Assembly: GCA_050953725.1 (NCBI GenBank)
Contig: JBMNNB010000003.1
Location: 124,001-188,000, forward strand
DNA length: 64,000 nt
Source of the DNA: DTU053 sp012520115
Lineage (GTDB): Bacteria > Bacillota > Clostridia > Oscillospirales > Acutalibacteraceae
Reading direction: 5' to 3'
Shown here: positions 8,515-17,203 of the stretch, in pieces
How positions within the stretch are numbered: position 1 is the stretch's first letter
Layout: every line of letters begins with the position of its first letter
Made by a program: the position numbers and the translations under genes
The notes under the pieces: generated by a model
The model's database searches: none
Seen by the model: only the letters and a program-made list of their open reading frames with translations
Told to the model about the DNA's origin: nothing

Positions 8515-9657
8515 TTATGCCATTTCGGAATATGCGCCGAGGAAGGAGAAAGTTTCCGGCGTGCCGGAAAGCTCGCCGAGCAGGTCGAGAACATCGTCGT
8601 TATACACCGAGGCTTCGATGTCGAAATAGAACTTGAACTCAAAGTCCTTGCCGGGAATCGGGCGGCTTTCGAGCTTTGTAAGGTTTATGCCCATTACGGC
8701 GAACTTTGAAATAAGCCTGTAAAGGGAGCCTGGGCGGTGAGCGGTTGTGACCATAATGCTTATTTTATCCGCTCCCGGGAAGACCTCAAACTCCTTTGAG
8801 ATACAGATAAAGCGTGTGAAGTTGCTGTCGCTGTTCTGGATGTCGGAGCTTAAAACCTCAAGGCCGTAGATGTCGGCGCAGTTCTGAGATGAAATCGCCG
8901 CAATGTCCGTTCTGCCGGACTCGGCTACGAACTTAGCCGCAATGGCGGTGTTCGGGGAATAGTTGACCTTTACATCCTTTAAGGAGGCCAAAAACTCGCT
9001 GCACTGGCCGATTGCCTGCTCGTGGGAATAAATCTCCTTAATATCAGAGAGCTTTACGCCCTTGTTGACAAGCAGGGTGTGGCTGATTTTCTGCTTGACG
9101 CTCTTTACGATGTGGAAATTGTACTTGTGCATAAGGTCATAAACTTCCGTGACCGAGCCGTGGAGGCTGTTTTCAATGGGAAGGATTCCGTAGCGGCAGA
9201 GATTCTGCTCGACGGCTCTGAAAACGCTCTCGAAGCTGGCAAAGTACATTATGGAGGGCAGGGGGAAGAGCCTGTCACAGACGGCCTGAGAATAAGAGCC
9301 TTCAACGCCCTGACAGGCGACTATGGCCTTCTTGGGCAGCTCCTTGGGGCTTGTCTCAATGGCCTTTCTTATCCTGTCCTCTAAGGCGGATTCGGTGCCA
9401 ATGAGCCTGCTCTGGTATGAGGAGCTGACATCAAAAAGGGTGGTGAAAAAGCTCTTTGCGTAGATTGCAAGGTTGTCGGGCAGCTGGCTTGTTACCTTGG
9501 CTAAAATCTCCCTTTCCCTCTTGGGGCTGAAAACGGGCAGATTGTTCGCCTTTTTGACCTCGGCTACTTCTGCGGCAAGCTTCATTCTCTCTTCGAAAAG
9601 CGCAATCAGCTTATCGTCTATCCGGTCGATTTTCTCTCTGACTTCGTTTAATATCAT
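8515..9657 (-). CDS. pheA: Bifunctional chorismate mutase-prephenate dehydratase (P-protein)
   Basis: A 380-residue enzyme making phenylpyruvate from chorismate by way of prephenate. An AroQ-type chorismate mutase (1 to about 90, starting LNEVREKIDRIDDKLIALF) is followed by the prephenate dehydratase (about 107-285; GVEGSYSQAV, the SLHGSVTEVYDL substrate region and a TRFICIS end) and a C-terminal ACT domain (about 297-375; HRPGSLYRLISKFAVMGINL and ESRP) that normally gives phenylalanine feedback inhibition. The ESRP motif that contacts Phe is intact, so allosteric control is likely in addition to the attenuator upstream of the operon. Confidence 0.94.
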   Translation of the reverse strand: MILNEVREKIDRIDDKLIALFEERMKLAAEVAEVKKANNLPVFSPKREREILAKVTSQLPDNLAIYAKSFFTTLFDVSSSYQSRLIGTESALEDRIRKAIETSPKELPKKAIVACQGVEGSYSQAVCDRLFPLPSIMYFASFESVFRAVEQNLCRYGILPIENSLHGSVTEVYDLMHKYNFHIVKSVKQKISHTLLVNKGVKLSDIKEIYSHEQAIGQCSEFLASLKDVKVNYSPNTAIAAKFVAESGRTDIAAISSQNCADIYGLEVLSSDIQNSDSNFTRFICISKEFEVFPGADKISIMVTTAHRPGSLYRLISKFAVMGINLTKLESRPIPGKDFEFKFYFDIEASVYNDDVLDLLGELSGTPETFSFLGAYSEMA

Positions 9658-9670
9658 TTGAATCCTCTCC

Positions 9671-10786
9671 TTATTCTTGTACCTTTTTACACATATTTCT
9701 GTAACCTGTCTCGATTGTAAGCAGGTCTGCCATTACTATTGCTGCGACTGACTCGACTACGGGCACGGCTCTGGGCACTATGCAGGGGTCGTGCCTGCCT
9801 TTGATTGTAAGCTTTGTTTCTGTAAGCTCGCTTAATGAAACGGTGTTCTGCTCCTGTGCGATTGAAGCGGTGGGCTTTATGGCGGCTCTGAAAACAAGGG
9901 GCATGCCCGTTGTGATACCGCCTATTATGCCGCCGTGGTTGTTGGTTTCTGTCACGATTCTGCCGTTCTTTATGCGGTAAGGGTCGTTGTGCTCGCTGCC
10001 CGTCATTTTAGCTGCGGCAAAGCCCGCGCCGAACTCAATGCCACGGACTGCGGGGATGCCGAAAACTGCGGAGGCTAATTTATTTTCCACGCCCGAAAAC
10101 ATCGGGTCGCCGAGCCCTGCCGGGAGATTTATAACGGCGCACTCTATGATGCCGCCTAAGGAGTCGAGGTTAAGCCTTGCTTTTTCTATCTCCGTTCGCA
10201 TGAGCCTGCCCGCATCGTCCGATACGGTCGGGAACTCCTTTTCTTTTATATCCGCTAAATCTTTAGCTGATATGTTCACCATATCAAAGGGGGTGTCCGT
10301 ATTATCGCCTACCGAATAAATGTGTGCGCCGACCTCAATGCCGAATTTGCCGAGTATCTGCATACATACTGCTCCGGCAAAGCAAAGGGGCGCCGTCAGC
10401 CTGCCGGACGAATGCCCGCCGCCGCTGATGTCGTTATAGCCGCCGGTCTTAACATAGAGCGGATAATCGGAATGAGAGGGGCGTGGGGTGTCCCGCAGGT
10501 TATCATAATCGGAGCTTATGGTGTTGGTATTTTCGATTACGGCGCAAAGGGGGTCGCCTGTTGTTACGCCGTTTGCGAGGCCGCTTAGTATATTCGGGAT
10601 ATCCGCCTCTTTACGCTGGGTTGAGTGAAGATTCCTGCCCGGTGCCCGTCTTTGCATATGGGCTGAAATTAAGTCCATATCGAGCTTGAGCCCTGCGGGC
10701 AGACCCGTTATCACAGCCCCTATGCCCTTCGAGTGGGACTGGCCGAAAATACTGACCTTTATTCTGTCGCCGAATTCGGAATTCAT
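9671..10786 (-). CDS. aroC: Chorismate synthase
   Basis: A 371-residue FMN-dependent enzyme that converts EPSP to chorismate, the branch point of aromatic synthesis. The N-terminal FGQSHSKGIGAVITGLPAG, RRAPG, the DISGGGHSSGRLTA segment and the C-terminal GRHDPCIVPRAVPVVE signature are all present. The start ATG is preceded by GGAGG at 5 bases. It lies between aroA (18-base gap) and pheA (13-base gap). Confidence 0.96.
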   Translation of the reverse strand: MNSEFGDRIKVSIFGQSHSKGIGAVITGLPAGLKLDMDLISAHMQRRAPGRNLHSTQRKEADIPNILSGLANGVTTGDPLCAVIENTNTISSDYDNLRDTPRPSHSDYPLYVKTGGYNDISGGGHSSGRLTAPLCFAGAVCMQILGKFGIEVGAHIYSVGDNTDTPFDMVNISAKDLADIKEKEFPTVSDDAGRLMRTEIEKARLNLDSLGGIIECAVINLPAGLGDPMFSGVENKLASAVFGIPAVRGIEFGAGFAAAKMTGSEHNDPYRIKNGRIVTETNNHGGIIGGITTGMPLVFRAAIKPTASIAQEQNTVSLSELTETKLTIKGRHDPCIVPRAVPVVESVAAIVMADLLTIETGYRNMCKKVQE

Positions 10787-10804
10787 ATTAACCTCCGAAA
10801 AACT

Positions 10805-12088
10805 TTATTTTATAAGCTCTCCGCCGAGCATACGGAAGTCATCAAAGAATGATGTGTATGACTTTGCGGTGCAGTCTGCGCCACGTATTGTTACTGGACC
10901 TGTGCAGGCTGCCGAGGCGACTGCCGCAGACATGGCTATTCTGTGGTCGTTAAAGCTGTCTGCTACGCCGCCGGAAAGAGCCTTTTTGCCGATTATTCTA
11001 ATGCTGTCCTCGTCGGCATACACTTCCGCTCCGAGGCTTTTAAGCATAGCGCAGGTGCTGTCTATTCTGTCGCTCTCTTTAAGCCTTAGTCTGCCTGCGT
11101 TTACAATGCGGCTTTCGCCCTCTGCAACGGCGCAGACCACGGACAGCACGGGGATGATGTCGGGAATCTCTGAAGCGTCTATGGTTATTCCCTTTAGTGT
11201 TTTTGACGTGACCGTGAATTCTTCGCCGTTTTGGGTGCAGTCTGCGCCCATTTCTTTTAGTATATCAAAGACATATTTATCCTTTTGTGTTGAGGCTGCA
11301 TTGAGTCCTGTGACGGTCACTGAGCCGTTTATAGCTCCGGCGCAGAGCCAGAATGCCGCCGATGACCAGTCGCCCTCCGCATTTATCTTTCCGGGGGTTC
11401 TGTAGCCCTGCCCGCCCTTTACGAAAATGCGGTTTTCGGTCTGTTTTATATCAACACCGAAAAGGGACAGGGTATCTACGGTCATATCCACATAGCCTGC
11501 TGACTGGAGGGGAGGGTCGATTTCTATACTGCCGCCCTCTTTTAATAGGGGCAGCAGGAAAAGCAGACCCGAAATAAACTGTGAGCTGATATTCCCGGCG
11601 ATTCTGAAAGTGCCGCCGTCGGGTGTGTTTTTGCACTCAAAGGGTATGGACTTTGAGCCAAACTCGCAGCCCTTATTTATAAGCTCGTCTATTAACGGGG
11701 TCATGGGGCGTTCAGGCAATCTGCCCTTCCCCGTCATCATAAAGCCATTAGGGGCAAGGTATGTGGCAAGAGGCAGGAGCATCCTTGCGGTCGAGCCGCT
11801 CTCGCCGCAGTCGAGCAAGGGTTTTTCTGCCTTGCCTGACATAGGGCTTGCGGGGGTTACGGTGTACGCCGTTTCGTCCCTGCTCTGCTTTTCTTCGGTG
11901 ATATTCACGCCTAACGCCTTAAGGCAGCTTATTGTGGCTAATATATCCTCGCCCGGCTTGCCCTGAAGGCAGATTTCGGTCTGTCCGTCCGCCGCAGCTG
12001 CCGCAAAGAACAAGCGGTGGGCGGCGGATTTAGATGATATTGCCGGGAGTCGCCCCTGCAAGGCGCGGGGATTTATCCTTATATCCAT
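10805..12088 (-). CDS. aroA: 3-phosphoshikimate 1-carboxyvinyltransferase (EPSP synthase)
   Basis: Joins phosphoenolpyruvate to shikimate-3-phosphate to give EPSP. It is 427 residues from ATG 12088. A GTG at 12097 extends the frame, but it overlaps the AAAGG ribosome site, which is correctly spaced for the ATG. Visible motifs are SKSAAHRLFFAAA near the N-terminus, the LDCGESGSTARMLLPLA glyphosate/PEP loop, GRLPERPM, SSQFISGLLFLLP, the DGDWSSAA-like GDWSSAAFWL and the C-terminal SFNDHRIAMSAAVA. Transcribed between aroB and aroC. Confidence 0.95.
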   Translation of the reverse strand: MDIRINPRALQGRLPAISSKSAAHRLFFAAAAADGQTEICLQGKPGEDILATISCLKALGVNITEEKQSRDETAYTVTPASPMSGKAEKPLLDCGESGSTARMLLPLATYLAPNGFMMTGKGRLPERPMTPLIDELINKGCEFGSKSIPFECKNTPDGGTFRIAGNISSQFISGLLFLLPLLKEGGSIEIDPPLQSAGYVDMTVDTLSLFGVDIKQTENRIFVKGGQGYRTPGKINAEGDWSSAAFWLCAGAINGSVTVTGLNAASTQKDKYVFDILKEMGADCTQNGEEFTVTSKTLKGITIDASEIPDIIPVLSVVCAVAEGESRIVNAGRLRLKESDRIDSTCAMLKSLGAEVYADEDSIRIIGKKALSGGVADSFNDHRIAMSAAVASAACTGPVTIRGADCTAKSYTSFFDDFRMLGGELIK

Positions 12089-12109
12089 TGCGGTCACCTT
12101 TCGGGTTTC

Positions 12110-13174
12110 TTAGCTGAATGCTTTCTCGAAAATATTTTTTAGCTCTTTAAGCGGTACATCGTAAATGATGCTGTCGCCGATTTTTCTTATTAATATAAGG
12201 CTGATGCTCTTATCCTCCACCTTTTTGTCCGAGAGAGCCGCATCAAAAAGCGATTCTACTGAGTAGGGGCATGAGGTGGGGAGCTTAAGGGAGGTTAAGA
12301 GAGCTGTTATTCTGTCTGAGCATTTTTCCTCTGCAAGACCTAATTTTTCGGAAGCCCTTGCGGCGGCTACCATGCCGATTGCGACGGCGGCACCGTGGCT
12401 TATTGTGAAATCCGAGCATTTTTCGATTGCGTGGCCGAAGGTGTGTCCGAGATTCAGGAGCTTGCGCTTGCCCTTGTCGAACTCGTCCGCCTCCACTATA
12501 TCACGCTTTATGGACACGCAAAGCTCTATTTTCTTCTCTATATCACTCTCGAAGCCGTTCTTCTCGATATCATCAAAGAAATCTCTGTCGCAGATGACGC
12601 CGTACTTGACGCTCTCACTTATGCCGTTTGCAAGCTCCTCGAAGCTTAATGTTTCAAAGGTTTCAGGGTCACAGAGAACAAGGGAGGGCTGCCAGAATGC
12701 GCCCGCAAGGTTTTTGCCGGCCTTCAGGTTCACCGCCGTCTTGCCGCCCACTGAGGAGTCCACTGCCGCAAGGAGGGTCGTGGGTATCTGAATGAACTCT
12801 ATTCCCCTTAAATAGCTTGCGGCGGCAAAGCCCGTCAGGTCGCCCACAACTCCCCCGCCGAGGGCTATCAGAACACTGCCTTTGTTGACCTTGTTTGTGG
12901 CGAGGAACTCGAGCAATTCGGCAAAGACTGCGATGTCCTTGCTCTTTTCACCATGCGGCACTACGAACTCCAATGAGCTGATACAGTTGTCGTTAAGCGT
13001 TCTTTTAAGCCTTTCGCCGTAGAGGGGGAATACATTGTCGTCTGAGACAATTACAGCAGAACTAAGCCCTTTTTTTACGGCTTTGATATGCTCCCCGGCT
13101 CTGTCGAGGATACCTTTAGAGATTATCACATCATAGCTTTTTGAAGCGTTGACCCTTACTGTTCTTTCAAGCAT
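12110..13174 (-). CDS. aroB: 3-dehydroquinate synthase
   Basis: A 354-residue NAD- and metal-dependent enzyme that cyclises DAHP to 3-dehydroquinate. Visible motifs are VPHGEKSKD, the NAD-binding GGGVVGDLTGFAAASYLRG, PTTLLAAVDSSVGGKTAVN, the metal ligands in the E-K-G region and LNLGHTFGHAIE, plus SHGAAVAIGM. GGAGG lies 6 bases before the ATG. It is in the aro operon after tyrA with a 16-base gap. Confidence 0.95.
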   Translation of the reverse strand: MLERTVRVNASKSYDVIISKGILDRAGEHIKAVKKGLSSAVIVSDDNVFPLYGERLKRTLNDNCISSLEFVVPHGEKSKDIAVFAELLEFLATNKVNKGSVLIALGGGVVGDLTGFAAASYLRGIEFIQIPTTLLAAVDSSVGGKTAVNLKAGKNLAGAFWQPSLVLCDPETFETLSFEELANGISESVKYGVICDRDFFDDIEKNGFESDIEKKIELCVSIKRDIVEADEFDKGKRKLLNLGHTFGHAIEKCSDFTISHGAAVAIGMVAAARASEKLGLAEEKCSDRITALLTSLKLPTSCPYSVESLFDAALSDKKVEDKSISLILIRKIGDSIIYDVPLKELKNIFEKAFS

Positions 13175-13190
13175 TTTGCGCCTCCCGGTT

Positions 13191-14066
13191 TTACAGTCTG
13201 CCCGATTTTCTTAGCTCTTCCTTTTCGTTGAGCTCTATTTTAAGCCTTGTGCCCTCTCTGATAAGCCTTTTTATCTCCTCTGCGTCGTGCCGTTCGAGGG
13301 CGTCGGAGTATTTATTAAGCTCCTTTACAAGGCTGTCTATTTCCGCCTTTAACATATCGGCATTATTCAAAAACAGCTCTGTCCAGACATTTTCATTCAT
13401 ATATGCTACCCTTGTCATGTCCTTGAAGCTGCCAGCAGAAAAGCCGTAAAAATCAGGGGCCTGCGGGGTTTTCACATAGGCGCTGGACACCACATGGGCA
13501 AGCTGCGAGGTGCAGGCTATCACCTCGTCATGGTAGGAAGCCGTGGAAATCTGAATATGTGAAAAGCCCACTGACAGGAAAAACTCTTTTATTTCGTCGG
13601 GAACGGTCATCTCAGCCGCTCCCTTACTAAACCCCGAAGGGACAAGTATCATTGAAGCCCCGTCAAAGAGGGTTTCGATTGCGGCGTCGTAGCCGAAAAC
13701 CTCTCTGCCCGCCATGGGGTGACCGCCTATAAACTTAAAGCCGTGCTTTTGTGCAAGACTCTCCCCCACTGCGCATATCTGCCTTTTAACGCCGCACAGG
13801 TCGATGACATAGCCGTTCTTATTAAAAAGCTCTGCCTTTTCCTTAAGGTAATCTGTGATTGCGGCAGGATAAAGGGCTATTAAGAGTATATCACACTTAG
13901 CAAGATTGCCGTCATTAAGCTCAAAATCCACAGCCTTTTCGGCTTTGGCCCTCGACAGCACTTCTGTGTTTATATCGGCTCCGCATACTATATGGTCGGT
14001 CCTCTTTTTTATCGCCTTCGCAAAGGAGCCTCCTATAAGACCTAAGCCTACAATTCCTACCTTCAC
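13191..14066 (-). CDS. tyrA: Prephenate dehydrogenase
   Basis: A 291-residue enzyme oxidising prephenate to 4-hydroxyphenylpyruvate for tyrosine synthesis. The N-terminal Rossmann motif GIVGLGLIGGSFAKA is intact, as are GGHPMAGRE and the SQLAHVVSSAY helix of the C-terminal domain. There is no chorismate mutase or ACT domain, so tyrosine control probably acts at transcription or on another enzyme. The GTG start follows GAGGTG. Confidence 0.92.
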   Translation of the reverse strand: MKVGIVGLGLIGGSFAKAIKKRTDHIVCGADINTEVLSRAKAEKAVDFELNDGNLAKCDILLIALYPAAITDYLKEKAELFNKNGYVIDLCGVKRQICAVGESLAQKHGFKFIGGHPMAGREVFGYDAAIETLFDGASMILVPSGFSKGAAEMTVPDEIKEFFLSVGFSHIQISTASYHDEVIACTSQLAHVVSSAYVKTPQAPDFYGFSAGSFKDMTRVAYMNENVWTELFLNNADMLKAEIDSLVKELNKYSDALERHDAEEIKRLIREGTRLKIELNEKEELRKSGRL

Positions 14067-14084
14067 AGTATCACCTCAAATAGC

Positions 14085-15110
14085 TTAGTTAGACTTTTCC
14101 TTTAATGCGTCGAAGCAGAAGCTCCAGATATGCTTGACGGCATCCATTGTGGACTTGAACTCGTCGGGAGTGAGTGACTGCTGACCGTCTGACCATGCGT
14201 GCGCCGGGTCGTTGTGAACCTCTATCATTAGGCCGTCTGCTCCCGATGCCGCTGCCGCAAGGCACATGGATTTTACAAGCGACGCCTTGCCCGTGGCGTG
14301 GCTCGGGTCGACGATTACGGGCAGGTGGGACAGCTTCTTTAAAAGGGGTACGGCGGAGATGTCAAGGGTGTTTCTGGTTGCCGGCTCGAAGGTTCTGATG
14401 CCTCGCTCGCACAGGATTATCTCTGTGTTGCCGCCTGCGGAGATGTACTCTGCGCTCATAAGCAGCTCCTCAAGGGTTGCGGACATGCCTCTTTTGAGCA
14501 GGATGGGCTTTCTGCACTTGCCAAGCTCCTTTAAAAGCTCGAAGTTCTGCATATTCCTTGTGCCGACCTGAATCACGTCGATGTCGTCAAAGTACTGAAG
14601 CTGCGAGATGTCCATGATTTCGGTGACGATGGGAAGTCCCGTTGCCTTCTTTGCTTCAAGCAGCATTTCTATGCCCTTGTCCCTTAAGCCCTGAAAGGAG
14701 TAGGGTGAAGACCTGGGCTTGTAGGCTCCGCCTCGAAGGAAGTTTGCGCCCGCTGCCTTTACCTTTTCGGCTATGCCGATAATCTGCTCGGCGGACTCTA
14801 CTGAGCAGGGGCCTGCCATTACGCCGAAGTTGCCGCCGCCGATTTTGGAGCCGCCTACCTCTATGACCGTGTCGTCCGGATGGAAACGGCGGTTTACGTT
14901 CTTGTAGGGCTCGAGTATGCGCTTGACATCCTCTACAATGTCCATTGCCTTTAACAGGTCTATGTCAAGGACTGAGGTGTCGCCTATAAGGCCGAGTATC
15001 GTCTGGCTTGTGCCAGAGCTTAAATGGCACTCGAAGTTCTTTGATTTCAGCCAGGAAATAAGGCTGTCAAGCTGTGCTTTATCGTGGGATTTTTTTAAGA
15101 TGATTACCAT
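14085..15110 (-). CDS. aroF: 3-deoxy-7-phosphoheptulonate (DAHP) synthase, type I beta
   Basis: The first enzyme of the aromatic pathway, condensing PEP with erythrose-4-phosphate. The 341 residues carry an N-terminal ferredoxin-like regulatory domain (about 1-70) typical of the Thermotoga-type AroF/AroA-beta group, then the barrel with MAGPCSVESAEQI, RGGAYKPRSSPYSFQG, GTRNMQNFELLKE, KPILLKRGMS and the metal motif DPSHATGK. Its SD sequence (AAAAGGAG) lies just after the leader terminator, so expression depends on read-through. It is the first structural gene of the operon. Confidence 0.94.
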   Translation of the reverse strand: MVIILKKSHDKAQLDSLISWLKSKNFECHLSSGTSQTILGLIGDTSVLDIDLLKAMDIVEDVKRILEPYKNVNRRFHPDDTVIEVGGSKIGGGNFGVMAGPCSVESAEQIIGIAEKVKAAGANFLRGGAYKPRSSPYSFQGLRDKGIEMLLEAKKATGLPIVTEIMDISQLQYFDDIDVIQVGTRNMQNFELLKELGKCRKPILLKRGMSATLEELLMSAEYISAGGNTEIILCERGIRTFEPATRNTLDISAVPLLKKLSHLPVIVDPSHATGKASLVKSMCLAAAASGADGLMIEVHNDPAHAWSDGQQSLTPDEFKSTMDAVKHIWSFCFDALKEKSN

Positions 15111-15126
15111 ATCACTTACTCCTTTT

Positions 15127-15167
15127 AAATAAAAATCGGCTCCGCAGCTTGTTTTACTGCGGAGCCG
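15127..15167 (-). terminator. Leader terminator (attenuator) of the aro operon
   Basis: An 11-bp G+C-rich perfect stem (CGGCTCCGCAG, 15167-15157, with its complement at 15147-15137) and a 9-base loop TAAAACAAG, followed on the minus strand by ATTTTTATTT. It sits between the promoter and aroF, only 17 bases before the start codon. Its loop and part of its 5' arm (15159-15147) can instead pair with an upstream segment at 15225-15213: 13 bp with one G-U pair. That alternative pairing would dissolve the terminator. Confidence 0.88.
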
Positions 15168-15186
15168 TTGAATAATTGACCACTGA

Positions 15187-15297
15187 TTATGCGCTCAACG
15201 GAAAACTTCTCACAGCAAAACAAGCCTTGCTAAAATAATAAGCAAAGCCGTAAAAGAAAAAGAAAAATGATTTTGCTGCTGAGGATTTCCTGTTCAA
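15187..15297 (-). CDS. Phe/Tyr-rich leader peptide of the aro operon
   Basis: A 36-codon reading frame in the 5' leader, starting TTG 15297 with GAAAGG about 10 bases upstream and ending TAA 15187. It has nine Phe and three Tyr codons, including the run FFFFFYGFAYYF at residues 11-22, and no Trp. Stalling in this run would place a ribosome over the 5' arm of a protector hairpin (15248-15241 pairing with 15231-15224). That would free 15225-15213 to form the antiterminator with 15159-15147. All parts of a Phe/Tyr-sensing attenuator are therefore visible. The start codon is the least certain part; ATA or an upstream TTG in frame are poorer candidates. Confidence 0.8.
   Translation of the reverse strand: MNRKSSAAKSFFFFFYGFAYYFSKACFAVRSFPLSA
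15213..15248 (-). promoter_or_regulatory. Protector hairpin and antiterminator strand of the aro attenuator
   Basis: GCTTTGCT (15248-15241) pairs with AGCAAGGC (15231-15224) over a 9-base loop. The overlapping segment GCTTGTTTTGCTG (15225-15213) is complementary to CAGTAAAACAAGC (15159-15147) inside the terminator. The two foldings are mutually exclusive, as in trp/phe-type attenuators. Confidence 0.75.
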
Positions 15298-15329
15298 AGC
15301 TATCTGACCTTTCGTAAAAGCTTGCAATT

Positions 15330-15358
15330 ACTTTAGCACTTAAAATCGCTAAAGTCAA
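15330..15358 (-). promoter_or_regulatory. Promoter of the aro operon
   Basis: Minus strand TTGACT, 17-base spacer, TAAAGT. Predicted transcription start near 15323, about 25 bases before the leader-peptide start. Confidence 0.8.
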
Positions 15359-15706
15359 TAATCTTTTGCATTTTTTGTAAATTAGTGAAATAAGCACATA
15401 AAGAAACAAAAATCTGCCCGCCGTAATGTGCAAAAAGCAAAAGGTAAAGCTTATCTTATGCATATAATATACATTTATTCTGGGTTTGTCTACATTTTTA
15501 TAAGGCTTTGTCTTGTTTTTTTTCGGAAGCTTCAGACTGACGGGCAATTCGGATGAGGGGTAAATCAGAATTTGCACTAAGGTGTGCAAAAATTATCGAC
15601 AAAATCCGACTAATTTTTTGGAATTTTATTGAACAGGCCCTTGCTCTATGATAAAATATATAAAAATTCCCATTAATAAATTTTTTCTCCGAAAGTTTGT
15701 ATCAGC
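15359..15706. other. A+T-rich intergenic stretch upstream of the aro promoter
   Basis: I see no supported gene here. It holds a perfect 7-bp inverted repeat TTTGCAC-N6-GTGCAAA at 15571-15590, a possible protein-binding site about 210 bases upstream of the aro promoter. The rest is low-complexity A/T. Confidence 0.4.
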
Positions 15707-15737
15707 AAAAAAGCAAGCGCCCGTACTGAGCGCTTGC
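15707..15737 (-). terminator. Terminator of the Gfo/Idh/MocA oxidoreductase gene
   Basis: An 8-bp stem GCAAGCGC (15713-15720 with 15730-15737), followed on the minus strand by TTTTTT. An outer 9-bp inverted repeat (15701-15709 with 15748-15756) encloses it. Confidence 0.85.
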
Positions 15738-15768
15738 ACTGAAAAACTTTGCTGATTTGTAATAAAGA

Positions 15769-16827
15769 TTAAAGCACGACTTCCCTGCCGGTTTTTGCTG
15801 ACTCGTAGATAGCGGTGAGAATCTTTATCATATCCACGCCCTGCTGGGGCTCGAACACGGGTTTTCCCTCGCCGAGAACCACATCGACGAAGTTCCTTAT
15901 GTTCTGGCCGTGTCCGCCGCCGTCGCCCTTAATGAATGACCTGTTCAGAAGCTTGCCGTTCTTTTCGTAATACAGTCTGAGTTTTTTGGGTTCCAAAGTG
16001 AGGCCTGCCTTAGTGCCTCTCAGCTCTACAAAGCGGGTTTCCTTCTCGATATTTGAAGCCCAGCTGAACTCAAGCTGCAGAACGGCGCCGTTGTCAAACC
16101 TGATAAAGCCCATGGCCAGATCCTCTACGTCGAAGGTGCCGTCTTCCTTGCTTTCGCCGAACTTTGAGTTCTCGCTGTCGCTGAGGTCGGAGTTTGCAAA
16201 CTTAGTATAGGCTGCTCCCGATACCGCAACGGGTGTGGGGTTGCCCATAAGCCAGATTGCAAGGTCAATCATGTGAACGCCCAGGTCAATCAGCGGTCCG
16301 CCGCCGGACATCTCCTTAGTGGTGAACCAGCCGCCCTTGCCGGGGATGCCTCTGCGCCTTATCCAGCCGCAGCGACCCGCATAAATCTCGCCCATATTGC
16401 CGTTGTCGATATACTCCTTGGCAATCTGAGAAACGGGCAAAAAGCGGTTGTTCCTCATTATCATAAGCACCTTGCCGCTCTTTTCGGCTGCGGCCTTCAT
16501 CCTCTGGGCTTCCGAAACGCTTACGGCGTCGGGCTTTTCGCAGAAAACATGCTTGCCCTTCTCCAGAGCCTCAACTGCTATGATGGAGTGGAGATAGTTA
16601 GGAGTGCAGATATCGACTGCGTCGATGCTGTCGTCCTTTAAAAGCTCCTTATAATCCACATACTCCTTGGCCTTCGGGAAATGCTCCTTTTTAGCCTTTT
16701 TCGTTTTTTCCGGTACGATATCGCAGAGAGCGACAACCTCCGTTCTGCTGTCCTTTAAATAGGCGGGAATGTGTACGCCGTTACAAATTCCGCCGATTCC
16801 GATAAGTCCGATTCTAAGCTTTTTCAC
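15769..16827 (-). CDS. Gfo/Idh/MocA-family NAD(P)-dependent oxidoreductase
   Basis: A 352-residue sugar-type dehydrogenase. The N-terminal Rossmann motif GLIGIGGICNGVHIPAY is followed by the family signature EKGKHVFCEKPDAVS (about 89-103), in which the Lys-Pro pair positions substrate and cofactor. The C-terminal alpha/beta domain has GGGPLIDLGVHMIDLAIWLMG with the conserved Asp and His. The substrate is not evident; inositol-, glucose- or N-acetyl-amino-sugar-like compounds are typical for the family. The GTG start follows GAGG at 8 bases. It is monocistronic, with its own promoter and terminator. Confidence 0.88.
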   Translation of the reverse strand: MKKLRIGLIGIGGICNGVHIPAYLKDSRTEVVALCDIVPEKTKKAKKEHFPKAKEYVDYKELLKDDSIDAVDICTPNYLHSIIAVEALEKGKHVFCEKPDAVSVSEAQRMKAAAEKSGKVLMIMRNNRFLPVSQIAKEYIDNGNMGEIYAGRCGWIRRRGIPGKGGWFTTKEMSGGGPLIDLGVHMIDLAIWLMGNPTPVAVSGAAYTKFANSDLSDSENSKFGESKEDGTFDVEDLAMGFIRFDNGAVLQLEFSWASNIEKETRFVELRGTKAGLTLEPKKLRLYYEKNGKLLNRSFIKGDGGGHGQNIRNFVDVVLGEGKPVFEPQQGVDMIKILTAIYESAKTGREVVL

Positions 16828-16894
16828 TTAAAAAACCTCTTTACTCTGAAATTTTTCCGAAGCGTCCATATCGGCGCCTCAGTAGCTCTGAAAT

Positions 16895-16923
16895 ATTGTA
16901 CTATATTTTTATCGAATAGTAAA
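16895..16923 (-). promoter_or_regulatory. Promoter of the oxidoreductase gene
   Basis: Minus strand TTTACT, 17-base spacer, TACAAT, about 70 bases before the GTG start. Confidence 0.6.
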
Positions 16924-17203
16924 TTTTTTTATATTTTTTCAAAAAAACTTATCGACCTATATTCCGATTTTTTTTAATTTTCCGACAAATATAAGATTTG
17001 TGACGAAAATTGTTTTTTGATGTATAGCGTATTTTGTCGGCGGATTAAGAGTGAAAATGGTGTTAAACCCTATACTTTGAGGGCGAAAAAAACAAGATAT
17101 TGAGGAATTAGCAATTATTGATTACTATATATAGTTTAACGAAAAATGAGGAATTTTAACGATAAATAATAGTAATTTTTCCCAAAAAATCGGCTGTCAG
17201 CTA

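Noticed and set aside
15111..15330. T-box riboswitch in the aro leader
   Set aside because: I could not find a T-box-like bulge sequence complementary to a tRNA end or a specifier stem. The peptide-based antiterminator explains the structure better, though a covariance search would be decisive.
15230..15589. 119-residue frame upstream of aroF
   Set aside because: It spans the promoter and leader. The Phe/Tyr-rich frame with a ribosome site lies in another frame and fits the attenuator layout.
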